From: Ehretia macrophylla
Lineage: Eukaryota > Streptophyta > Magnoliopsida > Boraginales > Ehretiaceae
Assembly (NCBI GenBank): GCA_037974665.1
Contig: CM075768.1
Coordinates: 652,501 to 716,500 of the forward strand
Direction of reading: 5' to 3'
DNA length: 64,000 nt
Shown here: positions 12,080-24,300 of the stretch, piece after piece
Position numbering within the stretch: position 1 is the first letter of the stretch
Layout of the letters: every line of letters begins with the position of its first letter
Notes under the pieces: model-generated
The model's database searches: none
What the model was told of the DNA's origin: nothing
Seen by the model: only the letters and a program-made list of their open reading frames with translations
Made by a program: the position numbers and the translations under genes

Positions 12080-12812
12080 AGGTAAATAGCCTCGGATCTC
12101 CTTATGTTCAATCAAAACTAGCTATAATTTTTTGTAGTCTAAAAAATATAATCGGACCCTCCTGTAATCTACCCGTTGATACACACTGTCCCCTCCATCA
12201 AATTTTCCTTCAAAACTGGCAGAATGTGTACCACACGTGAATAAAATATAATTTTTATTAATTTTTAACGTATTTAATAAAAAAATAATATTAATAATTA
12301 ACAATTTTTAATTTTTTCTTTTTTTTTTATTTTCACCTTTTTTTTTATTACTAAATAAACAAAAATTTCATCTTCTCCAACCCTACCCTCCCACCCCCCG
12401 CGCCCTCCCCTACCCCTACCTTCACCTTCTCCCCCTCGTTCTGTCGACGGGAGCAGCGAGAAATCAGGTGGAGGTAGGGATGGGGGTGGGGTTGGAGAAT
12501 ATGAAATTTTTTTTATTTTTTTTTATTTAGTAATAAATTAAAAAAATAGGTGAAAATGAAAAGAAAAAAGAAAAAAAATAAAATTTTTTAATTACTAATA
12601 TTATTTTATTATTAAATACGTTAAAAACTAATAAAAATCACATTTTACGCGTGTTTGTCACACTTTCCATAAAAAAATGACGAAAAATTTGATGGAGGGG
12701 GGCGGTGTGCATCAACGGGTGGACCACAGAGGGGTCTGACTATATTTTTTGGAGCACAGAGAGGTTATACCTAGTTTCCCTTGACCACAGGAGGGTCCGA
12801 GAGTATTCACCC
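12080..12812. mobile_element. Foldback MITE (about 0.73 kb) upstream of PHYC
   Basis: Almost the whole element is an imperfect palindrome. The left arm starts 'aggtaaata' and the right arm ends 'tattcaccc'. Matching blocks include 'ctcggaccctcctg' with its reverse complement near 12786-12801, 'ctaaaaaatata' near 12138 with 'tatattttttgg' near 12740, and 'acccgttgat' near 12170 with 'atcaacgggt' near 12712. The loop near 12395-12480 is C-rich then G-rich. The flanks are A-rich, so a target duplication cannot be fixed; a 9-bp Mutator-type duplication is possible but not convincing. Confidence 0.82.
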
Positions 12813-12855
12813 AAAAAAAAAGGTATCACATCAGCAGCGCACGTGAAAGAAAGTT

Positions 12856-13214
12856 ATAAGCCTGCATAGATCCTTAATATTTGTATGTTTTGATATTTTA
12901 GTTCTGAATATTTTAAATCAAACATTTTAGTCCTAAACGTTTTATATAAGGGATATCGTTAATTTATTAGCTCATTTTTGTTAAATTTGTTATGTTAAAG
13001 TCACGTGATTCGTCATCTAATCCCCAATTTAACCTTATATGCTTTTTTTTACTCGCGGCATGTGAATCACATGACCTTAATGGAGCAAATTTAATAGAAA
13101 TGAACTAATGGATTAACGATATTCCTTATTTAAAATGTTTAGACTAAAGTGTCTGATTTGAGATGTTTGGGACCAAAATGTCAAAACAAACAAGCATTTA
13201 GGACTAATTAAACC
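12856..13214. mobile_element. Foldback MITE, abutting LTR D
   Basis: Two arms pair over about 150 bp. Left arm: 'gatattttagttctgaatatttt', then 'ggatatcgttaattt'. Right arm, reversed: 'gacattttggtcccaaac', then 'ggaatatcgttaatcca'. The loop lies near 13040. LTR D inserted at or beside its right end, so the outer border and target duplication are not certain. No coding capacity. Confidence 0.75.
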
Positions 13215-13793
13215 TGTAATATCTCGATCCCTCACGAGATCGGAGCCCCAGTCCAATACTCGAGGTCACGAAAAATGAGAAAAAACAGACGGAGTCTTTC
13301 TTGTTTATAGGACAAACCAAAACCTGTTCAAGCAAATATAACCCAAAAACCAAACTCTAACCTTCTCCGTAATACCCAACTTCCATCATCATCACATACA
13401 ACAAATTTCTCAAGGTCATCCGAGCCTTGGTACCCAACATTATAACACACAAGCATGCAAGGTTAAATCAATTGAAATTCAATCTTTTTAATCAGCTTAT
13501 CATACCACTCTACATTATCAATCAAGCTTTACTTATATGATAAGTTTACCTACTTGTCACACAAGTATGCAATCAAAAGACAGTAAAGTCTATCTTTAGT
13601 TATTACTTGCCAACTACTCTATCAAATCACATAAGCCCTTAATTTAGTTTACAATCCAACAAGTCATACAAAAATACAAATAAGACCTCAAGGGTCTCAA
13701 AACAGAACATAAACACATCAAGTCTCATCATTACAAACAGCTTCCAACCTCAGCAAGATAAGCAGCCAACATCACGGCACATAAGGTAGTAAT

Positions 13794-16284
13794 TGTGACG
13801 CCCGAGAATTAGCCATTCATTGACTTACTGTTGCATTCATTATTTGCGTATTTCCTTCTGTGCTTTATTAACCATCTTCTGTAGTCACTATTCATCCCAT
13901 TTTTAAACTGCATTATAATAGTGAATTAGCATTTTTATTAAATCATATTAATTGTTAGAGTAGTGGGAAAAATGTGCATTTGAGCTAAAGGCGTTAGGAG
14001 GGCTCGTTTAGAAAATGATTTTTGTTGTTGAATGAATAGTGTTACGTAACTAACTTAGAGATTTAATTAACTAGCATACATGTTTCACTTTAGGCTCGTT
14101 TTAAGCTTACTACGCGCATTATAATTGACCACTTAAACACCCAAACTTGACCCCACCCAACCATGCACCTTAAATATCAACTAAAGCTCATAAAATGCAA
14201 AAGAAAAAAAAATAAAAGCTGAAAAAACAGGCAGAAACCCGACAGCCCTTCTTGCACTTGGGAGGAAATTTTTCTTCATCAACTCTTCAATCCAAGCCTA
14301 GCCAAGCCTTGAGCAACTAGTGTAGGGTGTTTGCAAGCTTCCTAGGTGCTCCTACACGCATTGGTGAGGGATTTCACGGCTTATTTTTGCATTTCTAAAT
14401 AGTTGCTATTTTCTTGATTTGTTGAAAATGTGTTCAAATGCTATTGTATTGATTATCTATGCTATTATACCATGTATATGAATGCTAGGGAACACATTTG
14501 AGCCATCGTTTTGCTTTTTAAATGGTTAGAATCGTTAGTTTGATTTTTAGGGTGAATAGTGACGGGAATTCTAGGGTTTGGTGAAATCGCGCGTTTTAAC
14601 TTGATTCAATGCTTCTAATAGATGCCTTAGGTGCTAGTGAAGGTAGTCTAATAGCCCCGTGCACTTGCATTGTCCTAAAATCGCATAAAATGTAAAATAG
14701 TCGACTTTAATTTGGGGCTTTCGGGGTTAATGCGAATCCGGGTGGATTCGGGCTTCACTTCTAGTATCCTTAGGCTACCTAGGTGCTATAGAAGCTTTGA
14801 TAACCCTTGTTTGAAGCCCGGATAAGGTATGTGTAGTTTAAAGCCATAAGAGGGAATTTGGGGCTTTCGGGGTAATCGCGGGCGTTTGAATGAGTTAGAG
14901 GGTTGAGAGGGTACCTTGAGGGTTAGTTAGAAGGTTGGGAGAGTTTCCATCAAAAATGAAATCATTAACTTTGGCTTGGAAGAGAAATAGTTTGTAAAAT
15001 AAAGGGGTTTAGGTGCAATTTCGGTTGTCTCACACTTCTAAACCCATGGCATGACTTCTTGAGTGTTTATATGTGGTTTCAAGTTGATTTGGAGCTTTTG
15101 GTATGATTCTATGCTTATTTTGTATATGTTCCTTTGTAAACTGCTTATTAGCTTATATAATTGCTTCTATTCTAATTGCATCGAGGTCAACCTACTTTGT
15201 TGATCCTCTTACGTGTTAATGTTTATATTGTTGCTATTGTCTTGCCATTGTTAAGTGCATTGCATAGTGGTTGCACAACCATAGTGTCAAGGGTGGATGT
15301 GTTGAATATTGGCTGGGCGGCAGAGGGCTTGCTAGTGGATATTCAAACTCCGTGCCCTAGTCCCTCATTCGCTTGGTCTGGAGATTGCCAGGGGATGTTG
15401 GGTCATAGGATTTTCGGGGTACATCCGGAGTACACCCACTTGAGTATTTGGGGTTATGCTGGCTTATTGTGATCGTGCTCGTGGTTCGTGGATCGTGAAT
15501 GAAGACCAGTGAAGATTGGTGTATAGGGGTTATGTGAAATGTATCCTTTCAAATGTGTGGTTATTTAAGCTATCATTGGTTCTTTAATTGTCTAATTTTT
15601 ATTGTTGTTTAACTGTATTACCTGTTGCATTGCACGCCTTGGGACTTTATCCCTCACTAGGCAACAGTGGTTGCTCATACCTCGCTAACATGTTTCAGGT
15701 GGCACAGTTGGTGGAGTTGCCTTAGCTGCTGTGTGATTTTTGTCTGAGGTGGATGTGCTTTCTGGTTGCTATGTGAAGAATTTGTTGTTCTATGTATAAT
15801 CTATTTTGGGGCCTTAAGGCTCATGTATGTATTTGAGTAATATGTAAGTTGGAAGTCTGATAATATAGTAGCAGTGGTAATTATATGGCTTGTAATAACT
15901 TATATTTCTATTTCTAGTTGCTTTGTATGCTTGGGAGTGAATGGCTTAGTGTAGAATGTTTTATCTCTAAGTATGTTTTAATGTTATCCTAGAATGGCAT
16001 GGCTATTAGACTATATTGTAAACAAGTTACTTGCATGCTTGTGTGGTTTTGGAACTGTTGTTTGCTTCAAGGCTCGGATGGCCTTGAATCTTTAAATATT
16101 TAGCCATGAAAAGTTTGTTTACCTTGTAGTTACCTTATTTGAGAGTTTACAGGTTTTCAGAATGTCCATAGTACAGGAGAAACTCTGTCCGTTTTTCCCT
16201 AAAATTTTGAGACTGGGTTGGATTTGGGTTGAGAATAGCTTGGTTATTAGAGCCTCCGGTCTCGTGAGGGATCGGGGCGTTACA
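13794..16284 (+). mobile_element. Solo LTR F (C family) inside LTR D
   Basis: 2491 bp, from TGTGACGCCCGAG to GGGGCGTTACA. Flanked by GTAAT (13789-13793) and ATAAT (16285-16289), a 4/5 match. It is the same family as the LTRs of element C (2480 and 2478 bp), in the opposite orientation. No internal region: a solo LTR. An open frame at 15176-15472 also occurs in the C LTRs but has no known domain. Confidence 0.9.
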
Positions 16285-19085
16285 ATAATTCTAACTGCAC
16301 TTGAAACATGTTAAAACGAAGAATGAATAACTAAAGTTACTCAGTGAGGGAGGTGATGCAACAAAGATAATAACATAAATATCACAATAAAACAATCTAA
16401 TAGAACAAATAATCAAACACATTATGAAAGGATACGATTTATCTTCTTGTCTTCGATCTCGAACCACGAACCATGATCTTCAAGCAAGTGCCGGCAAATC
16501 TCTTATTCCTCTAAATGGGGTACTCCAGATGTACCCTGATCCTATGACCCATAATCTCTCGAGGTAGGTTCGTATGCCCCAACGAGGTAAACTATGCCTC
16601 TGGGGTAAGGGAGTATGCCTCAACGAGATAGGGACTGGGAAACCATGGTAGTCGAGGGAGCACGGCAAGCCCAACGTCGCTCGTGTTACTCGACATTACC
16701 ATGCCCGAATAGGTTACGTAATCCCGAATCAAGTTCACGAGAGCCAAGATTTGCAATATCACATAAGAGGAACGACAAAGTAGGCCGCCCTCGCAGTTAG
16801 TAGTAATATAAGTCATTGAACACGAAATAACGATATAAACACTAAAAGGTAAATAACATACTTTTCCACAAACTCTTCAATTAACTTGATTATACCTTAA
16901 ACAAGTATTTAAACACATAACAAAACCTCTACACCCTCGTACAAGTACAAAAGTATCCATTTATCACTTTTCCCCCTTATATAACTATGCAATTATTCTT
17001 CTATATGAAATTCAAGGTCCCAAATCCATAAACCAATCAATCTACATTCCAAAGGAAGCCAAAAGACACCTACCTTGGCCCTGAAAATCCGTTTTGGAGA
17101 CAAAAGCTGGGGAAGGCCTGAGTGGGTTTTAACTACAACTACCCTATCCGGACTACAATTTAATGCAACGAAAGCACCAAAAGTGCTTACATGCCCCATG
17201 GATACCTAATCTAAAGTCCAAATGTGCCCGGATTACATTTCATGAAAACTCCCTTTTGAAAATTTAGCTAATTCGCATTTTAACTCAATTTTGGGCAAAT
17301 TAACTACACATGAGCACTTAACTAGTTTCAATAACATCTAAAGCACTTGTAGGTAGCATCAATTCAATCCAAATAACAACTTAAAGCAGACCCTAGATTT
17401 AGGCACTATTCATTGTCTCTTTCATTTGATTTGTGCATTCAACCATTCTAGTTGTTAACAAGCTTCAAAAGATAGCTCTATCGGTTCTAAAGGTTGTATA
17501 TCAAGCAACAATAACTACTCCATAGCTATAAACAACAATACAAGAAGATCAAATAATTGGCATAAACATAAACATGAAAAATATGCAAGCTCCCTCACCT
17601 TTAGAAAGCCAAGAATCTACTTCAATTGCCCAAATCTCCTTTTATTACCACTCAAAACCTCTACCTAAACACAATAACTTCAAATTAACACATAATCAAA
17701 GTAATCATTCAAATAATCAAATATTCAAGTCATATTCATTTCCTCACACAAACTATACAACTAACAAGTAATATGAGTAATATAAGCAAGATATAACATA
17801 CTCACTTTCTTCTTCATTGCACTTTTATATACAACTCAACTACACATGTAACTAAGTTAAGAAGTTCACCTTAATTTTAGCCATCTAACAAGTATTCCTA
17901 GTCTTTACAAAAAATATAACACAATAAACAAGCTAAAGTTAAGTATAAAGCCTAAAATCTCCATTTTCTCCTCTAAGTTCAATATGCCGAAACTAGTTTT
18001 AGCCAAGGTTTAGTTAACTAAAGTATCTAACTATCCTCAACTACATTTATAGAACCTAAACCAAGCATTAAACTAGTATTTAAGGCTCTAATTGTATTAA
18101 TTCTAAAGTGCGCATACAAATAGGCATAAAAATCGACATTTTCGGAATTCAATAAATTTTAACGTGGGACAGTTTTATCAACCAACGTCACATATCTATC
18201 ATTAGATTAAGGTTTTGAGGAAGATTTAAAGGGCCTAAGTGAATAGTGGCTATTAAACTAACTTTAACTAATTGATCTTGCATTTCAAGCATTGCCAACC
18301 CATTCAAAGCTCTAATCTAGGTTTAATAACTCCTAAATCACATGCATATAGCAACAAATTAAGCTAGAACACAAGGATTTTACTATTCATATTTTTTACT
18401 ATTTATCATTTTCTACTTTTAGCCATCTTCAAAATTTGAGTAAAACACATGCAAGAAACTCTAAAAGTCTACTCTACCATGTCTCTAGACAACATTTTAT
18501 ACATTGGAAGCTTTATATAGGCATTTAACAAAAAAGTCATGAAATCTCTATATCAAGAAATCAATAAAAATAGCACTTTACATGAACCTCTCACCTCAAA
18601 GATGCCAAAAATGGAAGGGATTTACAAGAGAAGCTATTGATTCATGCTAAAATTGCTCCAAAAGCCAAGCCCTAACCTTATTCTCTTTCATGTTTTTTCT
18701 CTACTTCTCTCTCTGTCGATTTTTCTTGTTCTTTTGCTCTTTGTTTTTGTGTTGTCTTATAATATATGTATATAAGTATGTATATGATATAACTAAATGG
18801 GCTAAATCATGGTTGGCTAAAATAAAATGCTATTGGGGCTTAATTAACTTAGTAGACATTAGTTAAAATGCTAAAGACCCTAAAACAACTAAACTATTAC
18901 TATTCACTCGGGGACACTCAACATTTTCTATTTTCTAATTCATACTCGGGACATGCATGAAACATTCTGACAATGAGTGAATATATTATAAATAAATTAT
19001 AATATAGGAAAAATATAATTTTAGGTAAATAAAATAGTTTAAAAATTTACTACGGGCTCGGAGCTATTTATTCACTAATTGAAAT

Positions 19086-19740
19086 CACTACAAAAATTAA
19101 GTTATTTTGTGACAGTCAGTAAACGTCACATTTTCGTCACAAAAAGGCTTTTGTGTCGAAATTGTGACGAAATTTAAGTTGTCGCGAAACATGGCGTGGA
19201 AAAATTAATTTTCGTCACATTTTTGTTGCCCTGTGACGAATTTGCGACGATTTAGAAAGATGAAACTTTTCGCAGCAAATTCGTCTCAATGCGACTAATT
19301 TGCTACGAACTATGATTGTCGGTAAATCGTGGCAATATTTCGTGGTAAAATCGTCACTAGATGTTCGTGGTAAAATCGTGGCCGGATGTTGTCGCAAATG
19401 TTTCATCGCAAATGCGTCCCAAACTATTTTCGTCACAAAACCGTGGCAATTTCCAAATTATGTTTGTCACAAAAGCATGGCTAGATTTCATTTCTTTTGT
19501 CATAAATTTGTGACAATGTTGAAACTGTTATCGTCACAGAATCGTCGCAATTTTCAAATTATGTTCGTCACAAATTTGTGACATGTTGAAACTGTTTTCG
19601 TCACAAAATCGTCGCAATTTTCAAATTATGTTTGTCACAAATTCGTGACAATGTTGAAACTGTTCTCGTCACAACATCGTGACAATTATCAAATTGTTTT
19701 CGTCACAAATTCCTGGCAATTTTCAAATCCACTATTCTTA
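19086..19740. repeat. CACTA left end with subterminal repeats
   Basis: After the CACTA terminus, 'gtcaca' motifs in both orientations recur every 15-40 bases. From about 19410 to 19720 an irregular tandem array (unit about 65 bp) repeats 'cgtcacaaaatcgtcgcaat', then 'ttcaaattatgtt' and 'gacaatgttgaaactgtt'. In this superfamily such arrays are the transposase-associated protein's binding sites. Confidence 0.85.
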
Positions 19741-20000
19741 TATTCCTTGTAATATCATATAGTTTGTCCTGCAAAATTATAAAATAACATTCATAATTGA
19801 ATCTTATTAATTTCTGAAAGCAACCCCATAATTAAATCTCAAATAATTATACAACCTAGACATCCATTCAAATAAACACAAATCTCCACAAAGTAGTTAA
19901 ATATACATAATAGCCACCATTCAACAAAGTTACCTTCTTCAAATATTCATTCTGAAAGAAATACTAAATGTACATCTATCATACCATGACCTTATAGATC

Positions 20001-23000
20001 CTATTGGGCATCACCGTCTTGCTGTTCTGATGGAGACTGAGATTGATCCGGATGCGGTTGGGGTGGATGCGGCAACAATTGGGTCAACTGAGCGATCTGT
20101 TGCTGAAACTTTCTAAATTGCTCGTTTTGTTGTGCAATCAATTCAGCCCTTAAATTTGATGTTGCCCTATTGACGGCTTCTTGCATTTCTTGCTCTGTGA
20201 TTCGATGAGCAACATATGGGACGTCGTGCGCGGATCCTCGTATGGCTTGCGATCCTAAACCATACAATCGTCCTCCTCTAGCTGATCCGCCTACTGCCTG
20301 GTAAAACAATGCATCACGGTCAATAGGCAGTGCAGTCGGATCTCCTTGCGATGACGTTGTGGCCTGCTCGACCAATTCTTTGTACTTGGCCTGCAATTAA
20401 TACGTAATTATTGTTATTTTACTTTAATGTTAATTATTAATCATGGAATAAGTTCAAATAAATATGACATACCATGGTTTCTTCAGCCTTAGGGTCAGAG
20501 TATGGACCATCGACGCCTTTCCTATGAACTTTTTCAAACACATCTGCTCTCGTCACTGGTCTATCTGATTTTGATTCCTATAGAAGCATTTATCAAATAA
20601 CAATTCTTGAATTAAATATTTAATTATCATATAGAAATACAATTTAAATAATTAGTTTAACACTTACCAATCTTCTCTTGACGTCGTGAAATGGGAGACA
20701 ACCAGCATAATGTGGAGACGACTTACTCAATCTGTTCTTTTTGTTTGTCTCTGACCTCTTCCTCCATACATCTGTGTTCCAGTGCTGATATAGTCCCTCC
20801 CATACACTATCACTCAACCAATTGGGCTTAATCTTTTCATTTTTTTCCATTTCACGACCCCTATAGAAGAGGCCCCGTAACCGAGTATTCACGTTTTTAA
20901 AAAATAACCGGCGAATGACTGGTTCATCAAAAGGGTACCACTTGTACAATCTCTACAGTCATATATTAAGTATTAGTAATACAACTTATATATTGACACG
21001 GTATATGAAACTAAAATATATATATGAAATTAATTTCATATACTTTAGTACCTGAAAAGAGATGAACCATCTCTCTTTAACATCAACTGGAATCGCACCC
21101 CATCTCGTCCAAGGCTCGTTGAACCCGGCATTTAATATATTGGTGACCTCTCGTGCCGCCCCGACCAGTATCCATCTGCAATTAGTAAAAGATACAAAAG
21201 TATACTAATAATTGTAATGAAAAAAATAAACAAAATAATGTACATATTATATAAAATTGTACTTAATGTTCTCATACCCGCTTGAATATATCGTCATGTG
21301 TGTACGTCTATCAATCTGCCATACAGTATACGCCTCCAAAGATGGGAATCCATATTCTTGCCAAACCTCTAAATGTATTCCAGCAGCCCGTCTGTCACGC
21401 CCCAACACGACCCCTCCTACGATCAGTCGACACGCAACGGAATTTCGGCAGTATAACGACAATAAATAGGACACCGAGGTTCCAAACCAACCTCATTAAA
21501 CATCATACATCCAGCAACTCCTCAAATCAAATTTACAACATACAGCACAATCATATTATACAATAAACCATCCTCGTTATACGCCTCCGTTCCAACATAA
21601 CATACAATACCTCAACCTTATCATACATTTCAAAAATAAGTTGAGACACATCTACAGCTTAACCATAGACAAAAGAAAGCCAATAAGTCAACATCATTCG
21701 GATCATCATCTTTTAAACATCTATTACAATAAAAACCATAAAGCATATAAAAGTCTATTAAGCTAATGTACATGACATTTAACAACATAGAATCATGGAT
21801 AAGACTCAGGAACATATGACTCGTCCACGTAAAGCACATTTTCCACATTCTCCTCTTCAGGAGGCACGTACCCGTAATCCGGCTCTGCAACACCTGTAAG
21901 CATGTATTAATAGAGAGTGAGCTTATATACATAAGCCCAGTGAGGATCCGATAGATCTCGAACAAGGTCTACTAAACTCCTTGGAATAATCCTTTGAGTC
22001 AGTAAACACACAATAACACAAATACTACTATCATCACATAGCTATATAACCAATCAATAAAGGATACTCTATTTGCTGTAGCTCCAAACGCCATCACGAT
22101 CTCAACCGTTCTTCTTATAACTCCCCATTACTCACGCACCCGAAGCACCTCACTAGCCCCTCCCTCCAGGACACCCCCCTCATGCGAGCTGGGGGTAGCC
22201 TATGGCAGTCATGCCGTTATCAACCCGACAGCCCGACGCTGCCCGAGAGGTGGCACACACATACCAAGACTCCATAATCATCATCAATCATCAATCAATC
22301 AATCAATTGGGAGATCAGCAACGAAAGTGCCCGATTCCCGAATTCAATAATAATCAATCAATCAATTAACTTAGTTAGATGACAAAGTAGGCCATCTAAC
22401 CGGACATGCATAATATACACAATTAAACCCTAAATTACTCATCAACAACTCACCATTCATCACTCGAACACTACCTAACCATCTAAAGGCATCGTTCAAG
22501 AAATTAAAGAATGACAACCTAAACTTCTAAAATTCATAACTTACAATCTAATAATCCAAACATTGCCAAATCAGTTCCTATCACTCACCCATTCAACCTA
22601 CTACATTAGCCCTCTCGGAAATCTACCATAACACCTCCAAATCATGCCCAATAACCCTAAAACCCTAGGATGTCATGGCTGGATTTTCCGGATTTTCACA
22701 CGAACAATGTAATCGAAAATTCGGCATTATAACAGCGCTAACACGTAATTATCAAGTATTTAGAAATCGACGGCAATCGATTTCGATCAACACAACTCAT
22801 TTAATTCAACTTTGAACATTTTAATCAAAATTAAATACCCGGAAAATAAAAATTATGCTACATCCGACAGAAATTCGTAGTATTAGTATATAACGATCCC
22901 TAGCATGCAAGGAGCAATAATCTATCATCAGATTTCAATTCTAACGGTTAAATTTTCATTTATGAGCAAAAGTATAAAAATGACATTTTGAGATCTAGAA

Positions 23001-24182
23001 TTTTTCTCTCACCTTTGATGCGATATAAGCCTAGGAATGCGTGCTATGCATGCCCAACAAGAAGAATCCAAGTCGGTGCGAAGTTCTACGGACAAAAACT
23101 AGGTTTTTCTTTGAAAAATTGATTGAAAAGCTTGAGTTTTTCTCTTTCTTTTTCTCTCCTCTTTCTCTAGGCCTTGTGTGTGTTTGTGGAGTGTGTTTTG
23201 TGTTGTGTGAGTGTGTGTTGATGACAAGAAGTATTTAAAAGCTTGGTGAAATAAAAAAATGCAAAGTCAAAGTAATATTTAGTCCTTTAAATCATTTTCT
23301 TGTCTTTTAAATGCATTTTAACTATCTTCTTGCTCAAAACAAAAATGCAACTCTTAAGATAGCTCAAGTGGATTATTTTTAGGTGACAAGAAGTTTTACA
23401 ATCCAACAATTTCCCCCGAGTCGGCTTAAAACTCGATTTTCGCAAAAGTCGGTGTAAAAACCCTAATAAATTCTTAAGCCGATTTTAAAACCGTTTTCAT
23501 CAAACACAGGTCTATTAAAGTCCGTGGACTAGGTCTAGAAGGGTTAAAAAGACCAGTTTCAAAATTTTAGCGGACGTGTTTTGAAAACACTATTCATTGT
23601 AAATCGACGATAAAATTTCTGACTCCGTTTTTTATGAAAATTTCATGAATGCACATTTAGTACGTATTAGGAGTATTGACATCAAAATTATAACTTTCTA
23701 GGTCCTATAGCACATAAACAGATCATATGCACGCAAAATGAGGTATAGCACGTAAAACGAGATAAGCAGGAAAGTGGGGTTTCACACCGTCGCTGGGCAG
23801 CAACTGAAGACTCTGGCTGGTTAGTAGCTAGTATGGAACGGGCCATATGCGAGTCTTCTGTGTCAACGTGCAAACCATCTAAGTGTTGTGGTCAGCCCGT
23901 GGATGAAGTAGTTGCCGGAGATTGATTATTGGTGGGTAAAGTGGATGGAGTAGTTGTAGGAGATTGATCATTTGTGGGTCTAGCAATCTGTGAGATCAAC
24001 CCTGGAGTACTCAATGGTATTGAAGTGGATGAAGTAGATGTTCGCCCAGCATCGGAGGATGAGTGGGATGTTTGTGCACCACTTGAACGTGCAATAGAGC
24101 GCTGCAACATCCCAGGAGGCACATATTTTCTAGCCGTACCTTTACCTTTATTTTTATTTGAAGACATGTCTGTTTTGGACAA
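20001..24182 (-). pseudogene. CACTA Transposase_24 / tnpA-like gene, interrupted
   Basis: Multi-exon minus-strand gene. The first exon (from 24182, or from the in-frame ATG near 24167) encodes a Lys-rich then Ser/Thr/Pro-rich start (KGKGTARKYVPPGM), with an in-frame TGA near 23892. Coding resumes to the site of solo LTR E1 and continues from 21392 (EVWQEYGFPSLEAYTVWQ). Later exons: about 21180-21055 (WILVGAAREVTNILNAGFNE), 20955-20644 (PNWLSDSVWEGLYQHW, KKNRLSKSSPHYAGC), 20577-20472 (RPVTRADVFEKVHRK) and 20396-20001 (Gln-rich coiled-coil-like C-terminus ending DGDAQ). The middle exons match the plant Transposase_24 (Ptta/En/Spm) pattern. Its role in the family is binding subterminal repeats or aiding transposition. 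Exon borders are approximate. Confidence 0.82.
21393..23786 (-). mobile_element. Solo LTR E1 inside the CACTA tnpA-like gene
   Basis: 2394 bp, plus-strand ends TGTCACGCCCC...GGGGTTTCACA, flanked by perfect 5-bp repeats CCGTC (21388-21392 and 23787-23791). Same family as E2 (37712-40325). The orientation is inferred from the shared CCTCACTGAG box, which lies on the minus strand. No internal sequence or coding part. Confidence 0.92.
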
Positions 24183-24300
24183 AATCTAACTATCATTAAA
24201 GAATGTAGATCTACACATGCAATTTGAATACATTACAATCATATTAAATGTTTATAAGTAGTATAAATACATTGAAATAATCCATTAAATGTAATTAGCA

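Noticed and set aside
11672-12115. 147-codon minus-strand frame upstream of PHYC
   Set aside because: It spans the CT tract, the TATA-like stretch and the edge of the foldback element. No domain and low-complexity content, so probably untranslated or promoter DNA.
19410-19730. Possible satellite or CRISPR-like array of 'cgtcacaaa' units
   Set aside because: Spacing is irregular, units alternate strands and lie at a CACTA end. Subterminal transposase-binding repeats explain them.
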